From assembly GCA_016716405.1 (NCBI GenBank), contig JADJWK010000001.1:1674001-1738000 (forward strand): a stretch of 64,000 nt of DNA. The letters are read 5' to 3'. Shown here one piece after another: positions 61,788 through 64,000 of the stretch. This stretch comes from Candidatus Melainabacteria bacterium. GTDB taxonomy: Bacteria; Cyanobacteriota; Vampirovibrionia; Obscuribacterales; Obscuribacteraceae. The position numbers and the translations under genes are program-made. The notes under the pieces were generated by a model that was given only the letters and a program-made list of their open reading frames with translations, made no database searches and was not told the DNA's origin. Each line of letters starts with the position of its first letter. Positions within the stretch are counted from its first letter, which is position 1.

Positions 61788-62927
61788 CTATGTCGACGCG
61801 CCGAGATCCTCGAGGGTCTGGTTCAGGTTGCGGAACGAGCCGCCCGCCTGGCTCTCGGACTTGATGTCGATCTTCCACTGGGTGAGCTTGGCCGCCAGCC
61901 TGACGTTCTGCCCGCCGCGACCGATGGCCAGAGAGAGCTGATCGTCGGGGACGATCACTTCGGCGCGCTTGCCTCCCATCTCCGGGGTATCGTCATAGAG
62001 AGCCACTGTGGTGATTCTCGCCGGGCTGAGCGCGTTGGAGATATAGTCGACAGGATCCGATGAGAAGCGGATGACGTCGATTTTCTCGTTGCGAAGCTCG
62101 GCGACGACGTTCTGGATACGGACGCCCCGGGTGCCGATACAGGCACCGACAGGATCGACGTCCGTGTCTTCGGAGTGCACGGCAATCTTGGTGCGATAAC
62201 CGGCTTCCCGGGCGATGGATTTGATCTCCACTGTGCCGTCCTCGATCTCGGGGACATAGAGCTCGAAGAGCTCGCGCACCAGCTCGGGGTGAGCCTGGGA
62301 AACGATGATCTGAGGCACCCGCCCCGATTCACGCAGCTCGAGCACATAGACGCGGACGCGGTTGCCCACCCTATAGGTCTCGCCGGGAAGCTGCTCGCGG
62401 GTGGGCATGCAGCCTTCCACTCTGCCGAGGTTGACGATTACGTTGTTGCGGGTGTTGCTCATGACTTCGATACGCTCGATCTGGCCTGTGGTGCAGGTGC
62501 CCTTGCGAGCCTCGAACTCTTTCTTGATAAGTTCTTTCTCAGCTTCTCTCAATCTCTGGGTGATCAGCTGTTTGGCGGTTTGGGCCGCGATCCGGCCGAA
62601 CTCGGAGAAGTCCTGGGGGGTGACCTCGATCTCGAGGACTTCGCCCACGGCTACGTCGGGAATGAGATCCCGGGCTTCTTCGAGGCTGATCTCGTGATAG
62701 TCGTTGCTGACTTCGTCTACAACTTCTTTCGGAGCGAAGATCCCGATCTCGCCGGTTTCGGTGTCGAAAATGGCGCGCACCCCCTCGACATCGTGATCCG
62801 GCACCTTCTTCTTGTAGGCTGCCACGATGGCATCGCATACGTACGAGATGAATTCCTCCTGGGGAATATTCCTCTCCCGCTCGAGCTCTTCGGCTGCTTC
62901 CAGTAGTTTGTCACCAATCTTGATCAC
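61788..62927 (-). CDS. nusA: Transcription elongation/antitermination factor NusA
   Basis: 379 aa. The N-terminal RNA polymerase-binding domain (LEAAEELERERNIPQEEFISYVCDAIVAAYKKK) is followed by an S1 domain (GTCTTGQIERIEVMSNTRNNVIVNLG) and two KH domains (DPVGACIGTRGVRIQNVVAEL ... LSLAIGRGGQNVRLAAKL). The protein ends soon after KH2, without the acidic repeats of E. coli NusA, the usual state outside Proteobacteria. Member of the rimP-nusA-ylxR-infB operon, 18 bases after rimP. Confidence 0.97.
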   Translation of the reverse strand: MIKIGDKLLEAAEELERERNIPQEEFISYVCDAIVAAYKKKVPDHDVEGVRAIFDTETGEIGIFAPKEVVDEVSNDYHEISLEEARDLIPDVAVGEVLEIEVTPQDFSEFGRIAAQTAKQLITQRLREAEKELIKKEFEARKGTCTTGQIERIEVMSNTRNNVIVNLGRVEGCMPTREQLPGETYRVGNRVRVYVLELRESGRVPQIIVSQAHPELVRELFELYVPEIEDGTVEIKSIAREAGYRTKIAVHSEDTDVDPVGACIGTRGVRIQNVVAELRNEKIDVIRFSSDPVDYISNALSPARITTVALYDDTPEMGGKRAEVIVPDDQLSLAIGRGGQNVRLAAKLTQWKIDIKSESQAGGSFRNLNQTLEDLGAST

Positions 62928-62945
62928 GGCTTTTCCTCCGTTTGA

Positions 62946-63572
62946 TTATTCAGTTGTAGTTTCAGTTGTAATTTCGGGACTGAGCCTCAAGGACTCGAGG
63001 CTCTCTCTTTCCAGGCGAATCTCGCTTTTCTGAATTTCGGCCGGGGCCTTTCGAGGCTCCGTCGCACTCTTCTTCTTTCGAGAAGATTCTCCGGTCGCTG
63101 CCGTCACCGGGGCAGCGATAGTGACTCCAGTCTCGCTGTCGTAGCCAGCGAGAATACCTGTGAAAACGGTTCCGAGACCGTCTATGGCTTTCTTGACCCG
63201 GACCTCAACCCTTTCGCCTTTGAAAATGGCGATGTCCCGGTCGCTCACCAGCTTGCGGTCGATGCCGGGGCTCTGGACCTGGAGGCTGTAAGCGCCTTCG
63301 ATCAGAGGCTCTCCGGCTTCGGCCAGCTCGTCGAGCCTGGCTTCGAGCTCCCTGCTCACTGCTTCGCAGTCGTCCAGGCTCACCCTGCCTTTCGGGCGAT
63401 GCAGAGTAATCTCGAGAATTCTTCTTTTGCCCTGGTTCGTGAAGCGAATCAGGACCAGGACCAGACCGTGAGTCTCGGCAACGGGCCCGGCCAGGGCTTC
63501 GACTTTGCTTATGATCTCTTCTTGTCTGGACTGGACGGTCAATTTATACCTGCTGCCATGACCTGTTACCAA
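62946..63572 (-). CDS. rimP: Ribosome maturation factor RimP
   Basis: 208 aa. The N-terminal domain (LAGPVAETHGLVLVLIRFTNQGKRRILEITLHRPKGRVSLDDCEAVSRELEARLDE) and the SPGIDRKLVSDRDIAIFKGERVEV segment define RimP, which assists 30S assembly. After the usual Sm-like C-terminal domain the protein carries a charged tail (about residues 165-208, SSRKKKSATEPRKAP ... ITTETTTE). First gene of the leftward translation operon; divergent from ybeY. Confidence 0.94.
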   Translation of the reverse strand: MVTGHGSRYKLTVQSRQEEIISKVEALAGPVAETHGLVLVLIRFTNQGKRRILEITLHRPKGRVSLDDCEAVSRELEARLDELAEAGEPLIEGAYSLQVQSPGIDRKLVSDRDIAIFKGERVEVRVKKAIDGLGTVFTGILAGYDSETGVTIAAPVTAATGESSRKKKSATEPRKAPAEIQKSEIRLERESLESLRLSPEITTETTTE

Positions 63573-63697
63573 AACCGTCTGCGCACCGGGTAAGCTCGGT
63601 GCACCTTGCCTTTATCATCAGGCTATGGACTCTAGCGGGATATACTAGCACGGGTACCAACGTGCGGCCAACCAAAAGTCCCGTATGGTGAGCGATT

Positions 63698-64000
63698 ATG
63701 TCTCCAACAGTTACATTTTCCAACCGTCAGCGAAAGCATAAAGTAGACCCCGGCGAGCTCAAGCTCATGGCGGACCGGATTGTCCGGGGGGTGCTCGCCG
63801 ACCTCTCCGAGTCTCCGCCCGCGTGGCTGGACGGCGAGACAGTGGAAGAGCTGTCCCGGCGCGGGCAGTTCAGCCTGGTTCTGGTCAGCGATAAGAAGAT
63901 CAGGGAATTGAACCGGCAGTGGCGCCAGAAGGACAGCGCCACCGATGTTCTTTCCTTCCCCATGGACCTGGAGCCCCCTGACGAGCCTCTGCCTTATGAG
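63698..64000 (+). CDS. ybeY: Endoribonuclease YbeY (partial, runs off right edge)
   Basis: The first 101 codons from ATG 63698 are present. FSLVLVSDKKIRELNRQWRQKDSATDVLSFPMD is the diagnostic central region; the metal-binding HxxxHxxxxxH motif lies beyond the window. YbeY acts in 16S rRNA 3'-end processing and ribosome quality control. It is divergent from rimP with a 125-bp gap, which contains TATACT near 63640 as a possible -10. Confidence 0.93.
   Translation, partial: MSPTVTFSNRQRKHKVDPGELKLMADRIVRGVLADLSESPPAWLDGETVEELSRRGQFSLVLVSDKKIRELNRQWRQKDSATDVLSFPMDLEPPDEPLPYE

Overview
The window (about 58% G+C by eye, both strands coding) reads as a stretch of bacterial chromosome. It is dense with housekeeping genes and shows no phage, IS element or CRISPR array. 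No gap between genes exceeds about 300 bases. The mix of Ser/Thr kinases, pentapeptide repeats, many lineage-specific secreted/TPR/hypothetical proteins, a complete [NiFe]-hydrogenase maturation set and no photosynthesis genes would fit a non-photosynthetic relative of Cyanobacteria (Vampirovibrionia/Melainabacteria, perhaps Obscuribacterales). That placement is an inference from content only; no rRNA or marker phylogeny is available here.

Layout. 1-4.1 kb: alr-nadD-yqeK on the minus strand, then on plus an HU protein, a Gfo/Idh/MocA oxidoreductase and tRNA-Gly(GCC) with its own promoter and terminator. 4.2-11 kb: a small membrane protein and the protein quality-control block tig-clpP-clpX-lon. 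11.9-16.1 kb: a catabolic operon of class-III aminotransferase, aldehyde dehydrogenase and acyl-CoA dehydrogenase closed by a perfect hairpin. 16.1-18.9 kb: an unknown protein and an ArsB/CitM-type transporter.

18.9-28.9 kb is the most unusual part, a signalling island. It holds a membrane Ser/Thr kinase, a kinase C-lobe fragment fused to pentapeptide repeats, a NarL-type response regulator, a histidine kinase, a tandem-PAS protein and two more proteins. The histidine kinase and those two proteins are built from tandem units matching the 24-5-24 residue layout of the c-di-GMP-binding MshEN (GspE N-terminal) domain, repeating every 49 residues. The two non-kinase array proteins share a nearly identical 40-bp promoter/operator element. 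An RHH regulator with a palindromic operator and a dodecin close the island.

28.9-34.5 kb: upp, dxr coupled to a degenerate GGDEF protein, two lineage-type hypotheticals, and a remnant of a D-threonine aldolase-like gene. 34.5-40.5 kb: hypC-D-E-F on minus, hypA on plus, and hypB running tail-to-tail into hypA; no hydrogenase structural genes are present. 40.6-50.6 kb: DUF2157 and GDYXXLXY membrane proteins, a class A penicillin-binding protein, TPR/membrane proteins, an S1-like repeat protein, a secreted alpha/beta hydrolase and hypotheticals. 50.6-56 kb: an ammonia-lyase homologue lacking the MIO triad and overlapping thrS, then a hypothetical and mnmE. 56-64 kb: a histone-like HU, a CPBP protease, and the classical rimP-nusA-ylxR-infB-rbfA-truB translation operon, with ybeY starting at the right edge.
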